NCBI RefSeq assembly: GCF_024385505.1
Contig: NZ_JANFLT010000006.1
Span: 682,001-746,000, forward strand
Origin: Arthrobacter zhaoxinii
GTDB lineage: Bacteria > Actinomycetota > Actinomycetes > Actinomycetales > Micrococcaceae
DNA length: 64,000 nucleotides
Reading direction: 5' to 3'
Positions 7,592 through 16,081 of this stretch are shown here, piece after piece (within the stretch, counting starts at the first letter, position 1; every line of letters starts with the position of its first letter). Position numbers and translations under genes: made by a program. Below the pieces are notes generated by a model. That model did no database searches. It worked only from the letters and a program-made list of their open reading frames with translations, and was not told where the DNA came from.

Positions 7592-7945
7592 ATGACGATT
7601 GTGTGGGTCGTGATCGGACTCCTGGCCGCCGCGCTGCTCGGCTGGCCGGTGACCGCCGGCGTGCTGCGCCTGGCCAGCGCCGTCCAGAATCCGCCGCCCC
7701 CGCCACCGACTGCCGTTCTCCGCGGCGGTCTGGCCATCGGCATGCTGGAGCGCCTCGCCGTCGCCGCCGCCGTCCTGGCCGATGAACCGGTGGCCATTGC
7801 GTACGTCGTCGCCGTGAAAGGCCTGGGCCGGTACGCCGAACTCAAGGAAACCCCCGCTGCGGCAGAGCGCTTCATCATCGGCACCCTGGCCTCCATGCTG
7901 TGGGCGGTGGCGGTAGCCGTTCCCGTCCGGCTGCTCCTGTTGTAA
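7592..7945 (+). CDS. SatE-like / DUF3307-C-terminal-like small membrane protein
   Basis: A 117-residue integral membrane protein starting at the base after the SatD-like stop. It has three hydrophobic segments (about residues 3-30, 52-78 and 95-117). The segment VKGLGRYAELKETPAAAERFIIGTL resembles the conserved end of membrane proteins found next to SatD, in which a K...RF/Y.EL....ERFIIGTL pattern precedes the last helix. A PPPPPP run at about residues 35-40 separates TM1 from the rest. Function unknown; cotranscription with the upstream gene suggests a two-gene membrane plus regulator unit. Confidence 0.65.
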   Translation: MTIVWVVIGLLAAALLGWPVTAGVLRLASAVQNPPPPPPTAVLRGGLAIGMLERLAVAAAVLADEPVAIAYVVAVKGLGRYAELKETPAAAERFIIGTLASMLWAVAVAVPVRLLLL

Positions 7946-8004
7946 TCAACGGCGCCCGGGCCAGGCTTACGGCAGCAGTCCGGGCATCCCGTAGGCTTGA
8001 AGGC

Positions 8005-8295
8005 ATGAGTATTTTCGCAGTTGAGTATGTCTACGACGCCGATTCAGCCGAACTCCGCGACCAGCACCGTCCCGCGCACCGCCAGTGGCTGCAACAGCTC
8101 GTGGACGAGGGGCATGTCCTGTCGGCGGGAGCCTTCGTGGACGGCGCGGGTGCGCTGCTCCTGTTCGTCGCAGAGGATGAAGCCGGCCTGCTCGCTCTGC
8201 TGAAGCAGGATCCCTTCGCCGTCGTCGGTGCCATCTCCGGCATGAAGACCACCGCCTGGAAGCCGGCCCTCGGAGCGTTCTCCGCCCTCGCGTAA
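8005..8295 (+). CDS. YciI-family protein
   Basis: A 96-residue protein with the dimeric ferredoxin-like fold of YciI/YCII-related proteins. The N-terminal FAVEYVYD strand, the HRPAHRQWLQQLVDEGHVLSAG segment and the following FVDGAGALLLFVAEDEAGLLALLKQDPF are typical. The conserved His in the RPAHRQWL helix and an Asp are proposed catalytic residues in the family, but the reactions are mostly unknown. ATG 8005 has TAGGCT seven bases upstream, suggesting a leaderless transcript. It forms its own unit just before ispG. Confidence 0.85.
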   Translation: MSIFAVEYVYDADSAELRDQHRPAHRQWLQQLVDEGHVLSAGAFVDGAGALLLFVAEDEAGLLALLKQDPFAVVGAISGMKTTAWKPALGAFSALA

Positions 8296-8434
8296 CCGTA
8301 CGTTCTAAGCCCACAGTGATATTCACCCGCCTCCAGCAGTCTCTGCCCGGGCCGGGGTGATAATAGGAAGGGCGCGTTTCATTAGCGCGCGCTTCACAGC
8401 CTAATACCTGCCGTTTCGGCACATGGAGGACGTT

Positions 8435-9601
8435 TTGACCTCGGTCAACCTTGGAATGCCAGCTGCACCGCCGCCCACGCTTGCGCCCCGGCGCAAGACC
8501 CGCCAGATCAAAGTGGGATCCGTTGGAGTTGGCTCGGACTCGCCGATCAGCGTTCAGTCCATGACCACCACCCCCACCACGGACATCAACGCCACACTGC
8601 AGCAGATCGCCGAACTGACGGCGTCCGGCTGCGACATTGTGCGCGTAGCCTGCCCCAGTGCCGACGATGCCGCCGCGCTGCCGATCATCGCGAAGAAGTC
8701 CCAGATCCCCGTGATCGCGGACATCCACTTCCAGCCGAAGTATGTCTTCGCGGCCATCGACGCCGGCTGTGCAGCCGTGCGGGTGAACCCCGGAAACATC
8801 CGCAAGTTCGATGACCAGGTCAAGCAGATCGCCAATGAGGCGAAGGCCGCCGGTGTCTCCATCCGCATCGGTGTCAATGCCGGCTCCCTGGACCCGCGGC
8901 TGCTGGCCAAATACGGCAAGGCAACGCCGGAGGCGCTGGTTGAATCCGCCGTCTGGGAAGCATCCCTCTTCGAGGAACACGACTTCCACGACTTCAAGAT
9001 CTCCGTGAAGCACAATGACCCGGTAGTCATGGTGCGCGCGTACGAGCTGCTGGCCGAACGCGGCGACTGGCCGCTGCACCTGGGCGTGACCGAAGCCGGT
9101 CCGGCCTTCCAGGGCACCATCAAGTCCGCCACGGCCTTCGGCGCACTGCTGTCCAAGGGCATCGGCGACACCATCCGGGTTTCCCTCTCCGCCCCTCCCG
9201 TGGAGGAAATCAAGGTGGGAAACCAGATCCTGCAGTCGCTGAACCTGCGGCCCCGCAAGCTGGAAATCGTCTCCTGCCCGTCCTGCGGCCGCGCCCAGGT
9301 GGACGTGTACACGCTCGCCGAGCAGGTCACTGCAGGTCTCGAAGGCATGACCATCCCGCTGCGCGTTGCCGTGATGGGCTGCGTAGTAAACGGACCCGGT
9401 GAAGCACGCGAAGCGGACCTGGGTGTAGCCTCCGGTAACGGCAAGGGCCAAATCTTTGTCAAGGGCGAAGTTATCAAGACTGTCCCCGAAGACCAGATTG
9501 TGGAGACCCTCATCGAAGAAGCGATGAGGATCGCAGAAGACATGGGAGAACCCGATGGCGAGGATGCTGGGACGGGTGGCCCCATGGTTACCGTCAGCTA
9601 A
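8435..9601 (+). CDS. ispG: 4-hydroxy-3-methylbut-2-en-1-yl diphosphate synthase (GcpE)
   Basis: Iron-sulfur enzyme that reduces 2-C-methyl-D-erythritol 2,4-cyclodiphosphate to HMBPP, the penultimate step of the non-mevalonate pathway. The 388-residue protein shows VQSMTTTPT near the N-terminus, the barrel motif [20 protein letters not shown] and the three cluster cysteines at about 281, 284 (CPSC) and 316 ([11 protein letters not shown]). The TTG at 8435 is preferred over the ATG at 8423 because GGAGG (8425-8429) lies inside the latter's first codons and serves the TTG. Works with dxr 4 kb upstream. Upstream DNA has GATAAT (about 8358-8363) as a possible -10. Confidence 0.97.
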   Translation: MTSVNLGMPAAPPPTLAPRRKTRQIKVGSVGVGSDSPISVQSMTTTPTTDINATLQQIAELTASGCDIVRVACPSADDAAALPIIAKKSQIPVIADIHFQPKYVFAAIDAGCAAVRVNPGNIRKFDDQVKQIANEAKAAGVSIRIGVNAGSLDPRLLAKYGKATPEALVESAVWEASLFEEHDFHDFKISVKHNDPVVMVRAYELLAERGDWPLHLGVTEAGPAFQGTIKSATAFGALLSKGIGDTIRVSLSAPPVEEIKVGNQILQSLNLRPRKLEIVSCPSCGRAQVDVYTLAEQVTAGLEGMTIPLRVAVMGCVVNGPGEAREADLGVASGNGKGQIFVKGEVIKTVPEDQIVETLIEEAMRIAEDMGEPDGEDAGTGGPMVTVS

Positions 9602-10460
9602 GTCGAGTATCCGCAGCGCCGCCTCGAGCGCGGCGCTGCGGATCCTGGGCGACGACGACACCGTCGCGCTCTGGGACCTGGCCGCCGCTGATCCGGTGGC
9701 CAACATTTTTATGCTCTCCCATCTGGAGGCCACCCGGACGGCGGCGCCCACCTCGGCGGGCGGACGGATTGTCGGAGTGTTCGACGGCGGCATCCTCACC
9801 GGTGCCTGCTGGTCCGGAGTGAATGTGGTGCCGGTTAACCTCGACGCAGGCAGCGGCCCGGAGGTTGGACGGTACCTGGCCCGGTCGCGGACCCGGTTCT
9901 CCTCCATCTTCGGTCCCGCGGAGGCAGTGCTCTCACTCTGGTCCGAGCTTCGGGATGTTTCACCTCAGCCCTTCGATATCCGCCCCGAGCAGCCGTTGAT
10001 GCAGATGGCGGGCCCCTCCGCTGTTCCGCCGGCGCCGGGGCTGCGTCCTGCCCGCGTCGACGAACTGGATGTGCTGCTGCCGGCCTGCACCGCCATGTTC
10101 GAGGAGGAAGTGGGGTACTCGCCGGTGTCCAACGGCGACCGGCACTACCGGCAGCGGGTGAAGGGCCTGATTGAGCGCCGTCAGTCGCTGGTGGACTTCG
10201 ACGCCGCCGGGCGGGTGGTGTTCAAAGCCGAACTCGGCACGGTCTCCGCGCAGGCTGCACAGATCCAAGGGGTGTGGATGAACCCTGAATACCGCGGACA
10301 GGGACTGAGTCGGTCCTACATGTCCGCCGTTGTTGCCGCCGCCCTGGAGGTGGCCCCGCTCGTCAGCCTGTACGTGAACTCCTATAACGCACCCGCCCGC
10401 GCCACCTACGAGGCCGTCGGCTTCGAGCGGGTGGGCACCTTCGCGACCATCCTGTTCTAG
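9555..10460 (+). CDS. GNAT-family N-acetyltransferase with DUF4081 N-terminal domain
   Basis: A 301-residue cytoplasmic protein. The N-terminal half ([21 protein letters not shown]-like [12 protein letters not shown]) matches the DUF4081 domain often fused to actinobacterial acetyltransferases. The C-terminal half is a GNAT domain with the acetyl-CoA loop in [14 protein letters not shown] and the closing [24 protein letters not shown]. It overlaps the end of ispG by 47 bases in another frame, with GGAGA six bases before the ATG, so it is cotranscribed with ispG. The same neighbour (Rv2867c) follows gcpE in M. tuberculosis. Substrate unknown. Confidence 0.85.
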   Translation: MARMLGRVAPWLPSAKSSIRSAASSAALRILGDDDTVALWDLAAADPVANIFMLSHLEATRTAAPTSAGGRIVGVFDGGILTGACWSGVNVVPVNLDAGSGPEVGRYLARSRTRFSSIFGPAEAVLSLWSELRDVSPQPFDIRPEQPLMQMAGPSAVPPAPGLRPARVDELDVLLPACTAMFEEEVGYSPVSNGDRHYRQRVKGLIERRQSLVDFDAAGRVVFKAELGTVSAQAAQIQGVWMNPEYRGQGLSRSYMSAVVAAALEVAPLVSLYVNSYNAPARATYEAVGFERVGTFATILF

Positions 10461-10678
10461 CCCTCCGCAGCGTCCGGTCCTGCCGGACCTTGGGTGACGT
10501 CCCCGGCGTCGGGCGGACCTGTTCGTCGCCGGGCACGCAATGCCGTAGGCTCTGGGGCACGCACTGGGCACGGGGGAGCAAAGTGTAATGCCGGCCGGCA
10601 GTGCACCGGCCGCCCCTGTACCGCTGCGAAGGAGCGGGCAGGACCCCTGTCCGCCAACGTCGATGTTGGGGGATCACC

Positions 10679-11566
10679 ATGGCTACTTTCACCACCGGGA
10701 CAGGCTCTGCACAGCGGAGCACCGGAAACCGGCAGCGGGCAGGAGTTGCGGGCCTTGGCCTGGCACTGGCCCTGGTCCTCACCGGGTGCGGGGGAGAGGG
10801 CGAGCCGGCCGCTCAGGACAAGGCGGGCTCGAAGCCGTCTCCGTCGGCGTCCGAGCCGGACACCACGTCCGCCAAGCCGTCGCCGTCGGCCTCCAAGTCC
10901 GCCAAGCCGTCGCCGTCGGCCTCCAAGTCCGCCAAGTCGTCGCCGTCGTCAGCGGCATCCAGAGGCAGCGGCGCAGCCGGGGGAGGGGTAGTCAGCGGCA
11001 CCGAGCTGGCAGCCGCCCTGACCGAGATGAACATTGACCTGGACATGGGCGGCACGGTGCTGGAAGAGGCACAGCTGAAGCAGAACACGGCCCAGAGCGT
11101 GGAGGCCATGAAGGGTGTCGAGTACAGCCCCTGCAACCCCACCGAGGGTACAGATCCAACGAGGGCCGTGCGCGAGGCCAGCATGGGTGCCATGGTGATT
11201 GACGGCAATCTCCCCGGTACGCCGGACACCATTTCCGTCCTGAGCTGGCCCGATGAAGGACCCGTTACCGAGGAAATCGAGGTGAGCAAACGGCAGCTGG
11301 CTTCCTGCCCCGAGTACAACCTGACCGCCAACGGGCGGACGGTTTCCGTGGCCGGTGAAGCGCTGGACATGCCTACCGTCGGCGACGCGTCGCAGGCATA
11401 CGTCACCCGCCAGAGCATCGACGGCGTCACGCAGACCTCGGTGGTACTGACCGCATGGTCCGGTACTAATTCCGTGCAGATCACCCTTTACGAGGCCGAC
11501 CCCCAGGAAAGCGTCCGCTACGTCACGCCGATCCTCGAAGATGTCCTGGACCGGATAGGGAACTAA
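10679..11566 (+). CDS. Secreted lipoprotein with Lys/Pro/Ser-rich linker
   Basis: A 295-residue predicted lipoprotein. A basic N-region and hydrophobic stretch end in the lipobox LTGC with Cys at about 37. A low-complexity linker of repeated KPSPSASKSA units (about residues 58-95) follows, then a globular domain with paired cysteines (SPCNP and ASCPEY). The layout of lipobox, linker and ~200-residue domain with late cysteines matches the two downstream lipoproteins, and the Cys pattern faintly recalls PknH-like sensor domains; this is inference. ATG 10679 has GGGGGA upstream as in the two paralogues. A TAGGCT hexamer (10546-10551) may be its -10, implying a long leader. Confidence 0.75.
   Translation: MATFTTGTGSAQRSTGNRQRAGVAGLGLALALVLTGCGGEGEPAAQDKAGSKPSPSASEPDTTSAKPSPSASKSAKPSPSASKSAKSSPSSAASRGSGAAGGGVVSGTELAAALTEMNIDLDMGGTVLEEAQLKQNTAQSVEAMKGVEYSPCNPTEGTDPTRAVREASMGAMVIDGNLPGTPDTISVLSWPDEGPVTEEIEVSKRQLASCPEYNLTANGRTVSVAGEALDMPTVGDASQAYVTRQSIDGVTQTSVVLTAWSGTNSVQITLYEADPQESVRYVTPILEDVLDRIGN
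10868..10947 (+). repeat. 30-bp in-frame tandem repeat inside the first lipoprotein gene
   Basis: A 30-bp unit encoding SAKPSPSASK occurs twice perfectly (10868-10897 and 10898-10927) and a third time partly with changes. Because 30 is a multiple of three, copy-number change would lengthen or shorten the surface linker without shifting the frame. Confidence 0.85.
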
Positions 11567-11597
11567 TGCCGTTTTAGGGTGAGCTGGGCCACGCCGC

Positions 11598-11628
11598 TAG
11601 GATGCTCAGTGAACTTCCTACCCGGAAG
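11598..11628 (+). promoter_or_regulatory. Upstream element of the second lipoprotein gene (copy 1)
   Basis: TAGGAT (11598-11603) is a possible -10. Sixteen bases from its first base starts CTTCC N5 GGAAG (11614-11628), a perfect 5-bp inverted repeat that would lie in the 5' leader. The same arrangement at the same spacing precedes the third lipoprotein at 12477-12507. Confidence 0.6.
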
Positions 11629-11708
11629 TCGTGGCACTCGCCCGCCGGCCTAGTACTTGTCGCTGCGGAGGGCGAGGCCCGCGGAAAACATGCACATTTG
11701 GGGGACCA

Positions 11709-12392
11709 GTGAAGAAAACCATCAAGACGAGCGCCCTGCTAATAGCCGGCGTCTTTGTCCTTTCGGGCTGCGGCGGCGGGAATCCGGAATCCGGCGAGTC
11801 TTCCGCACTGGCAGTCGGGCAGGACCAGTATTCGGCAGACGAGCTCGAAGCGGCGCTGGAAGCGGTCAAGGAGGACGGGATCCTGACGGGTGCCGTCGAA
11901 AACGATGCGATGCTGCGCCCGCAGTTCGAGAAACCGTCCTACACTGATATCACCATCTCGCCGGAACAGTGTGCGGCGCTTCTCTCGTCCACCTTCGACC
12001 GCAAGCTCCAGGACGGCAACCTGGCCTTCGGGGGACTCAACGACTCGGATGTGCTGACGCTGGTCAGCTATGAAGATGCCTCCGTTCTGGAAGAGCAGGT
12101 CGAGGGCAGCGGGCAGGCGCTGACGGACTGTGCGGAACTCCAGATGAACAACGGCACAGGGCAGATCACCGCTGCCCTGGAGAAGATTGACGCCTCTTCG
12201 GAGGCGCCGACCACGCAGGCCTACCTGACGACGATCGGCCAGCCCTCGAGCGGAGAGGCTGTCCACGTCATCGGAATCTCGGGCACCGTCCAGGTCAGTG
12301 CCACCCTGTTCGACCCGGCGGACGTGGAGGCGGCCGTCGCCGACGGCGAGGAAGCCGTCAACGCCGTGCTCACCGAGCTGGAACAGCAGTAA
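11709..12392 (+). CDS. Secreted lipoprotein, paralogue A
   Basis: A 227-residue lipoprotein with a short signal ending in VLSGC (Cys 21). After a brief Gly/Ser/Glu linker the domain begins with LAVGQDQYSADELEAAL and continues with SPEQCAALL and ALTDCAEL, the two Cys likely forming a disulfide. About half of the positions match the next gene by eye, including the signal peptide, the VGQ.QY.ADELE motif, the cysteines and APTTQA, so they are tandem duplicates. GTG 11709 is chosen because it begins the [21 protein letters not shown]-type signal that aligns with its paralogue and has TTGGGGGA upstream. No enzymatic motif is visible; function unknown. Confidence 0.78.
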   Translation: MKKTIKTSALLIAGVFVLSGCGGGNPESGESSALAVGQDQYSADELEAALEAVKEDGILTGAVENDAMLRPQFEKPSYTDITISPEQCAALLSSTFDRKLQDGNLAFGGLNDSDVLTLVSYEDASVLEEQVEGSGQALTDCAELQMNNGTGQITAALEKIDASSEAPTTQAYLTTIGQPSSGEAVHVIGISGTVQVSATLFDPADVEAAVADGEEAVNAVLTELEQQ

Positions 12393-12414
12393 CCTGCCCG
12401 GTTTTCGCGCGGGC

Positions 12415-12454
12415 AAAAGGGCCGGACCTGCAGGTGCAGGCCCGGCCCCGTTTT
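12415..12454 (+). terminator. Intrinsic terminator after lipoprotein paralogue A
   Basis: AAAA, then a 14-bp stem (12419-12432 with 12435-12448, one G-T pair) around GG, then TTTT (12451-12454). Nearly identical in sequence to the hairpin after paralogue B, showing that the duplication included the terminator. Confidence 0.85.
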
Positions 12455-12476
12455 CGTGTGAAGCCAGTCACAGCGG

Positions 12477-12507
12477 TAGGATCCACAGTGAACTTCCTAT
12501 CCGGAAG
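12477..12507 (+). promoter_or_regulatory. Upstream element of the third lipoprotein gene (copy 2)
   Basis: TAGGAT (12477-12482) followed at the same 16-base offset by CTTCC TATCC GGAAG (12493-12507). The string CAGTGAACTTCCTA is shared exactly with copy 1, while flanks differ, so the element is conserved beyond simple duplication. Confidence 0.6.
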
Positions 12508-12580
12508 CCACGGCACCATTTCGGCGGTCATACATCACCGTGTTCGAGTGGACTGCAATACATCCAACATTGGGGGAAAA

Positions 12581-13312
12581 ATGAAGAACACCATGAAAGC
12601 CAGTGCACTCCTCGTGGCAGGCGTCTTTGTCCTTTCGGGCTGCGGCAGCTCCGAAGGGAAGTCGGAATCCGCATCGGCTGCTGAAACCAAGCCCGCATCA
12701 GCAACACCCACCCCCACGCTGGCCGTCGGCCAGGAGCAGTACACGGCGGACGAGCTCGAAGACGCGCTCACAGCCGTGAAGGAGGCCGAAGGCCTCGCCG
12801 GCCAGATTGCCAACGATGCGATGGTGCGTCCCGAACTCGGAGCTGCGGAGGATGCCTTGGCAGGAATCGCTGTCACCCCGGAGGAGTGCGGCGAACTCCT
12901 AACAAACGGGCTGGGTGAAAAGCTGAACGACGGTGTCTTCGGCATCATGCAGCTCAGCGCCACCGACACGGTGACGATCATCAGCTACACGGATGAATCG
13001 TTCATCGAGGAACAGATCAAATCGAATAACCAGCAGCTGGAAGACTGCAGCACGTTCACGATGGAAGCGAACGGGCAGTCCCTGGCTGCCTCCGGCAAGG
13101 AGGTCGAGGCCACCACTGACGCCCCGACCACGCAGGCGGTCGAAGTAATGACCAGCATGGGCGGCGAGCAGACAACGGCGCTCCAGATCGCCGCGCTTTC
13201 CGGCACCACCAACATCACGGTCGCCGTCCAGGATCCGGCGGACACGGCAGCGGCCGTGGCCGATGCCGAGGAGATCATCAACGCGGTACTTGCCGAGCTG
13301 GAAAAGAAGTAA
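12581..13312 (+). CDS. Secreted lipoprotein, paralogue B
   Basis: A 243-residue lipoprotein with signal [20 protein letters not shown] and lipid-modified Cys 21, a Ser/Ala/Pro/Thr linker (about residues 22-45) and a domain starting [17 protein letters not shown]. The cysteines in TPEECGELL and LEDCSTF align with those of paralogue A, as do the C-terminal [24 protein letters not shown] residues. The longer linker is the main difference. ATG 12581 has TTGGGGGA upstream. Surface-attached; function unknown. Together with the two preceding genes it makes a lipoprotein cluster without other gene types, so context does not reveal a role. Confidence 0.78.
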   Translation: MKNTMKASALLVAGVFVLSGCGSSEGKSESASAAETKPASATPTPTLAVGQEQYTADELEDALTAVKEAEGLAGQIANDAMVRPELGAAEDALAGIAVTPEECGELLTNGLGEKLNDGVFGIMQLSATDTVTIISYTDESFIEEQIKSNNQQLEDCSTFTMEANGQSLAASGKEVEATTDAPTTQAVEVMTSMGGEQTTALQIAALSGTTNITVAVQDPADTAAAVADAEEIINAVLAELEKK

Positions 13313-13340
13313 CCGGTTCCCTCCCGCTGTACCCTCGACC

Positions 13341-13372
13341 GGGGCCGGACCTGCAGGTGCAGGTCCGGCCCC
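13341..13372 (+). terminator. Perfect hairpin after lipoprotein paralogue B
   Basis: Arms 13341-13355 and 13358-13372 are perfectly complementary over 15 bases (closing bases unpaired in the loop). It matches the terminator after paralogue A in sequence but lacks a T run, so it may stop transcription less well or act as a 3' stabiliser. Confidence 0.65.
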
Positions 13373-13478
13373 GCCGTCGTCGTACGCCTGTGCGGCAACG
13401 ACAGCGGAGCGCGTTAGATTAGTAGGGCATACATTCTTGAGAGATGCAGCCGAATGGCTGCAGAAACGGATTCCCAGC

Positions 13479-15278
13479 GTGGTCCTTCGACTTTCCACCC
13501 TTTTCCTGCGCACCCTGCGCGAAGACCCGGCCGACGCCGACGTCGCCAGCCACCGGCTCCTGGTCCGGGCCGGCTACATCCGCCGGGCCGCACCGGGCAT
13601 CTACTCCTGGCTTCCGCTGGGCCTGCGGGTGCTGGGCAAGGTCGAGAACATCATCCGCGAGGAAATGGCCGCCATCGGCGCCCAGGAAGTGCACTTCCCG
13701 GCGCTGCTGCCGCGCGAGCCGTACGAGACCTCCAACCGCTGGACCGAATACGGCGAGAACCTCTTCCGCCTGCAGGACCGCAAGGGCGCGGACTACCTGC
13801 TGGCACCGACCCACGAGGAAATGTTCACCCTCCTGGTCAAGGACCTGTACAACTCCTACAAGGACCTCCCGGTGTCCCTGTTCCAGATCCAGACCAAGTA
13901 CCGCGACGAGGCACGGCCGCGCGCCGGACTGCTCCGCGGCCGCGAATTCATCATGAAGGACTCCTACTCCTTCGACATGGATGACGAAGGCCTGGACGCC
14001 AGCTACCAGGCGCACCGCGGGGCCTACCTGCGCATCTTCGAGCGCCTGGGTCTGGAGATCGTCGTCGTTTCGGCAGTCTCGGGCGCCATGGGCGGGTCCA
14101 AGAGCGAGGAATTCCTGCACCCGATGGCGGTCGGGGAAGACACCTACGTACGTTCCGCCGGCGGTTACGCGGCCAACGTTGAAGCTGTCACCACCGTGGT
14201 TCCGGCCGAGATTGACTACACCGGTGCCCCCGAGGCCCGCGTAGTGGACACTCCCGACACCCCCACCATTGAAACGCTCGTGAACGACGTCAACGCCCGC
14301 TTCCCGCGCGAATCGGGGAAATGGTCTGCTGCCGACACCCTGAAGAACGTGGTCCTCGCCGTCACCCTGCCCACCGGGGAACGGCGCATCGTGGTGGTCG
14401 GCGTTCCGGGAGACCGCGCCGTCGACCTCAAGCGCATTGAAGCCAACATCAGCTCCCACGTAGGAATGGGCGGCGAACTCGCCGTCGACGCAGCCACGGA
14501 CGAAGACCTCAAGAAGCACCCCGGCCTGGTCAAGGGATACATCGGTCCGGGCCTCAGCCCGGCCGAGCCCGTCCTGGGCACCGAATCCGCCACCGGCCTG
14601 CTGTACCTCGTGGATCCCCGCGTGGTCTCCGGCACCAGCTGGATCACCGGCGCCAACGAATCCGGCAAGCACGTCATCGGCCTCGTCGCCGGCCGTGACT
14701 TCACCTGGGACGGCACCATCGAGGCCGTCGAGGTCCGCGAAGGTGATGAAGCGCCGGATGGCTCCGGACCGCTTGAAGCCGCCCGCGGCATCGAAATGGG
14801 CCACATCTTCCAGCTCGGCCGCAAGTACGCCGATGCCCTGGGGCTGAAGGTCCTGGACCGCAACGGCAAGCTGGCTACCGTGACCATGGGGTCCTACGGC
14901 GTCGGCGTCACCCGCGCGGTTGCAGCCCTCGCCGAATCCCACCACGACGACAAGGGGATCATCTGGCCCCGCGCCGTGGCCCCGGCCGACGTCCACGTGG
15001 TCGCCACCGGCCGCGGCACCGAGATTTTCGACGCCGCTGCCCAGCTGTCCGAGGAACTCGAAGCCGCGGGACTGGAAGTTATCTATGACGACCGCCCCAA
15101 GGTATCCCCGGGCGTGAAGTTCGGCGACGCCGAACTGATCGGTGTCCCCACCATCCTCGTGGTGGGCCGCGGACTCGCGGACGGCGTCGTGGAAATCAAG
15201 GACCGCGCCACCGGTAACGCCGAGAACGTTCCCCTCGCCGAAGCGGTGGAGTACGTGCGCCGCGCAGCCGCGCTCTAA
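13479..15278 (+). CDS. proS: Prolyl-tRNA synthetase
   Basis: Charges tRNA-Pro with proline in the cytoplasm. The 599-residue length and the insertion between class II motifs 2 and 3 (about residues 220-400, the editing domain) mark the bacterial type. Motif 2 is seen in [27 protein letters not shown]-type sequence near residue 140, TXE-like APTHEEMF near 108, and the C-terminal anticodon-binding domain begins near residue 500. The GTG at 13479 gives the usual start [20 protein letters not shown]; the open frame continues upstream but without family similarity. A small hairpin GCAGCC GAAT GGCTGC (13447-13462) and TAGATT lie just upstream. Confidence 0.97.
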   Translation: MVLRLSTLFLRTLREDPADADVASHRLLVRAGYIRRAAPGIYSWLPLGLRVLGKVENIIREEMAAIGAQEVHFPALLPREPYETSNRWTEYGENLFRLQDRKGADYLLAPTHEEMFTLLVKDLYNSYKDLPVSLFQIQTKYRDEARPRAGLLRGREFIMKDSYSFDMDDEGLDASYQAHRGAYLRIFERLGLEIVVVSAVSGAMGGSKSEEFLHPMAVGEDTYVRSAGGYAANVEAVTTVVPAEIDYTGAPEARVVDTPDTPTIETLVNDVNARFPRESGKWSAADTLKNVVLAVTLPTGERRIVVVGVPGDRAVDLKRIEANISSHVGMGGELAVDAATDEDLKKHPGLVKGYIGPGLSPAEPVLGTESATGLLYLVDPRVVSGTSWITGANESGKHVIGLVAGRDFTWDGTIEAVEVREGDEAPDGSGPLEAARGIEMGHIFQLGRKYADALGLKVLDRNGKLATVTMGSYGVGVTRAVAALAESHHDDKGIIWPRAVAPADVHVVATGRGTEIFDAAAQLSEELEAAGLEVIYDDRPKVSPGVKFGDAELIGVPTILVVGRGLADGVVEIKDRATGNAENVPLAEAVEYVRRAAAL

Positions 15279-15283
15279 CCTCA

Positions 15284-16081
15284 GTGGTCTCCGGTCTCGA
15301 GGAGGTCACGCTTGCCACCATCGCGCTTGTGGTGGTGGCAGGCCTGGCTGCCGGCTGGGTGGATGCCGTGGTGGGCGGCGGCGGGCTGATCCAGCTGCCG
15401 GCCCTGCTCCTCGTCCCGGGGATCAGTCCGGTCCAGGCCCTGGCGACCAATAAGATGGGCTCCATTTTCGGCACCACCACCAGTGCCGTGACGTATTACC
15501 GGCGAGCCCATCCGGACCTGCGGACGGCGCTGCCGATGGCCGGCATCGCCCTGGCCGGGAGCTTCGGCGGTGCAGTCCTTGCGACGTTGCTGCCGTCCTC
15601 GGTCTTCAAGCCCATCATCGTGGTGGCCCTCGTGGCCGTGTCCGTGTTCACCGCCACCAGGCCCACCGTGGGAGAGCTGACGAAGCTGCGCCACACCGGC
15701 AGCCGGCACTACGGCACCGCGGGCGGCATCGGCCTGGTAATCGGGTTCTATGACGGACTGATCGGCCCCGGAACCGGCTCGTTCCTGATCATCGCCATGG
15801 TGACCCTGCTCGGCTACAACTTCCTCGCAGCCAGCGCCAAGGCCAAGATCGTCAACATGGCCACCAACCTTGGAGCCCTGGCCTTTTTCCTGCCGAACGG
15901 CTCCCTGCTCTGGGGGCTGGGGCTGGTGCTCGGGTTCGCCAATATGATCGGCGGCTATCTCGGTGCCCGGATGGCAGTGAAGCAGGGCAGCAAATTCATC
16001 CGGATGGTTTTCCTAGTGGTCGTTGCCGCACTGATCGTCAAGCTCGGCCACGATGTCTGGGTGGAGAACATCCGCGGCTAG
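15284..16081 (+). CDS. TauE/SafE-family membrane permease
   Basis: A 265-residue integral membrane protein with about eight hydrophobic segments in two similar halves, as in the TauE/SafE (TSUP) family of sulfite, sulfonate or organic anion exporters. GWVDAVVGGGGLIQLPALLL near residue 24 and the second-half echo GFYDGLIGPGTGSFLIIAM near 155 are the family repeats. GTG 15284 lies six bases after the proS stop. The stop overlaps by four bases with the stop of the convergent kinase gene. The transported substrate is not predictable from sequence; it is not linked to a sulfur operon. Confidence 0.88.
   Translation: MVSGLEEVTLATIALVVVAGLAAGWVDAVVGGGGLIQLPALLLVPGISPVQALATNKMGSIFGTTTSAVTYYRRAHPDLRTALPMAGIALAGSFGGAVLATLLPSSVFKPIIVVALVAVSVFTATRPTVGELTKLRHTGSRHYGTAGGIGLVIGFYDGLIGPGTGSFLIIAMVTLLGYNFLAASAKAKIVNMATNLGALAFFLPNGSLLWGLGLVLGFANMIGGYLGARMAVKQGSKFIRMVFLVVVAALIVKLGHDVWVENIRG

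Noticed and set aside
13373-13478. Possible T-box or other tRNA-sensing leader before proS
   Set aside because: Only a 6-bp hairpin (13447-13462) is visible; there is no room for, and no sign of, the T-box bulge or antiterminator.
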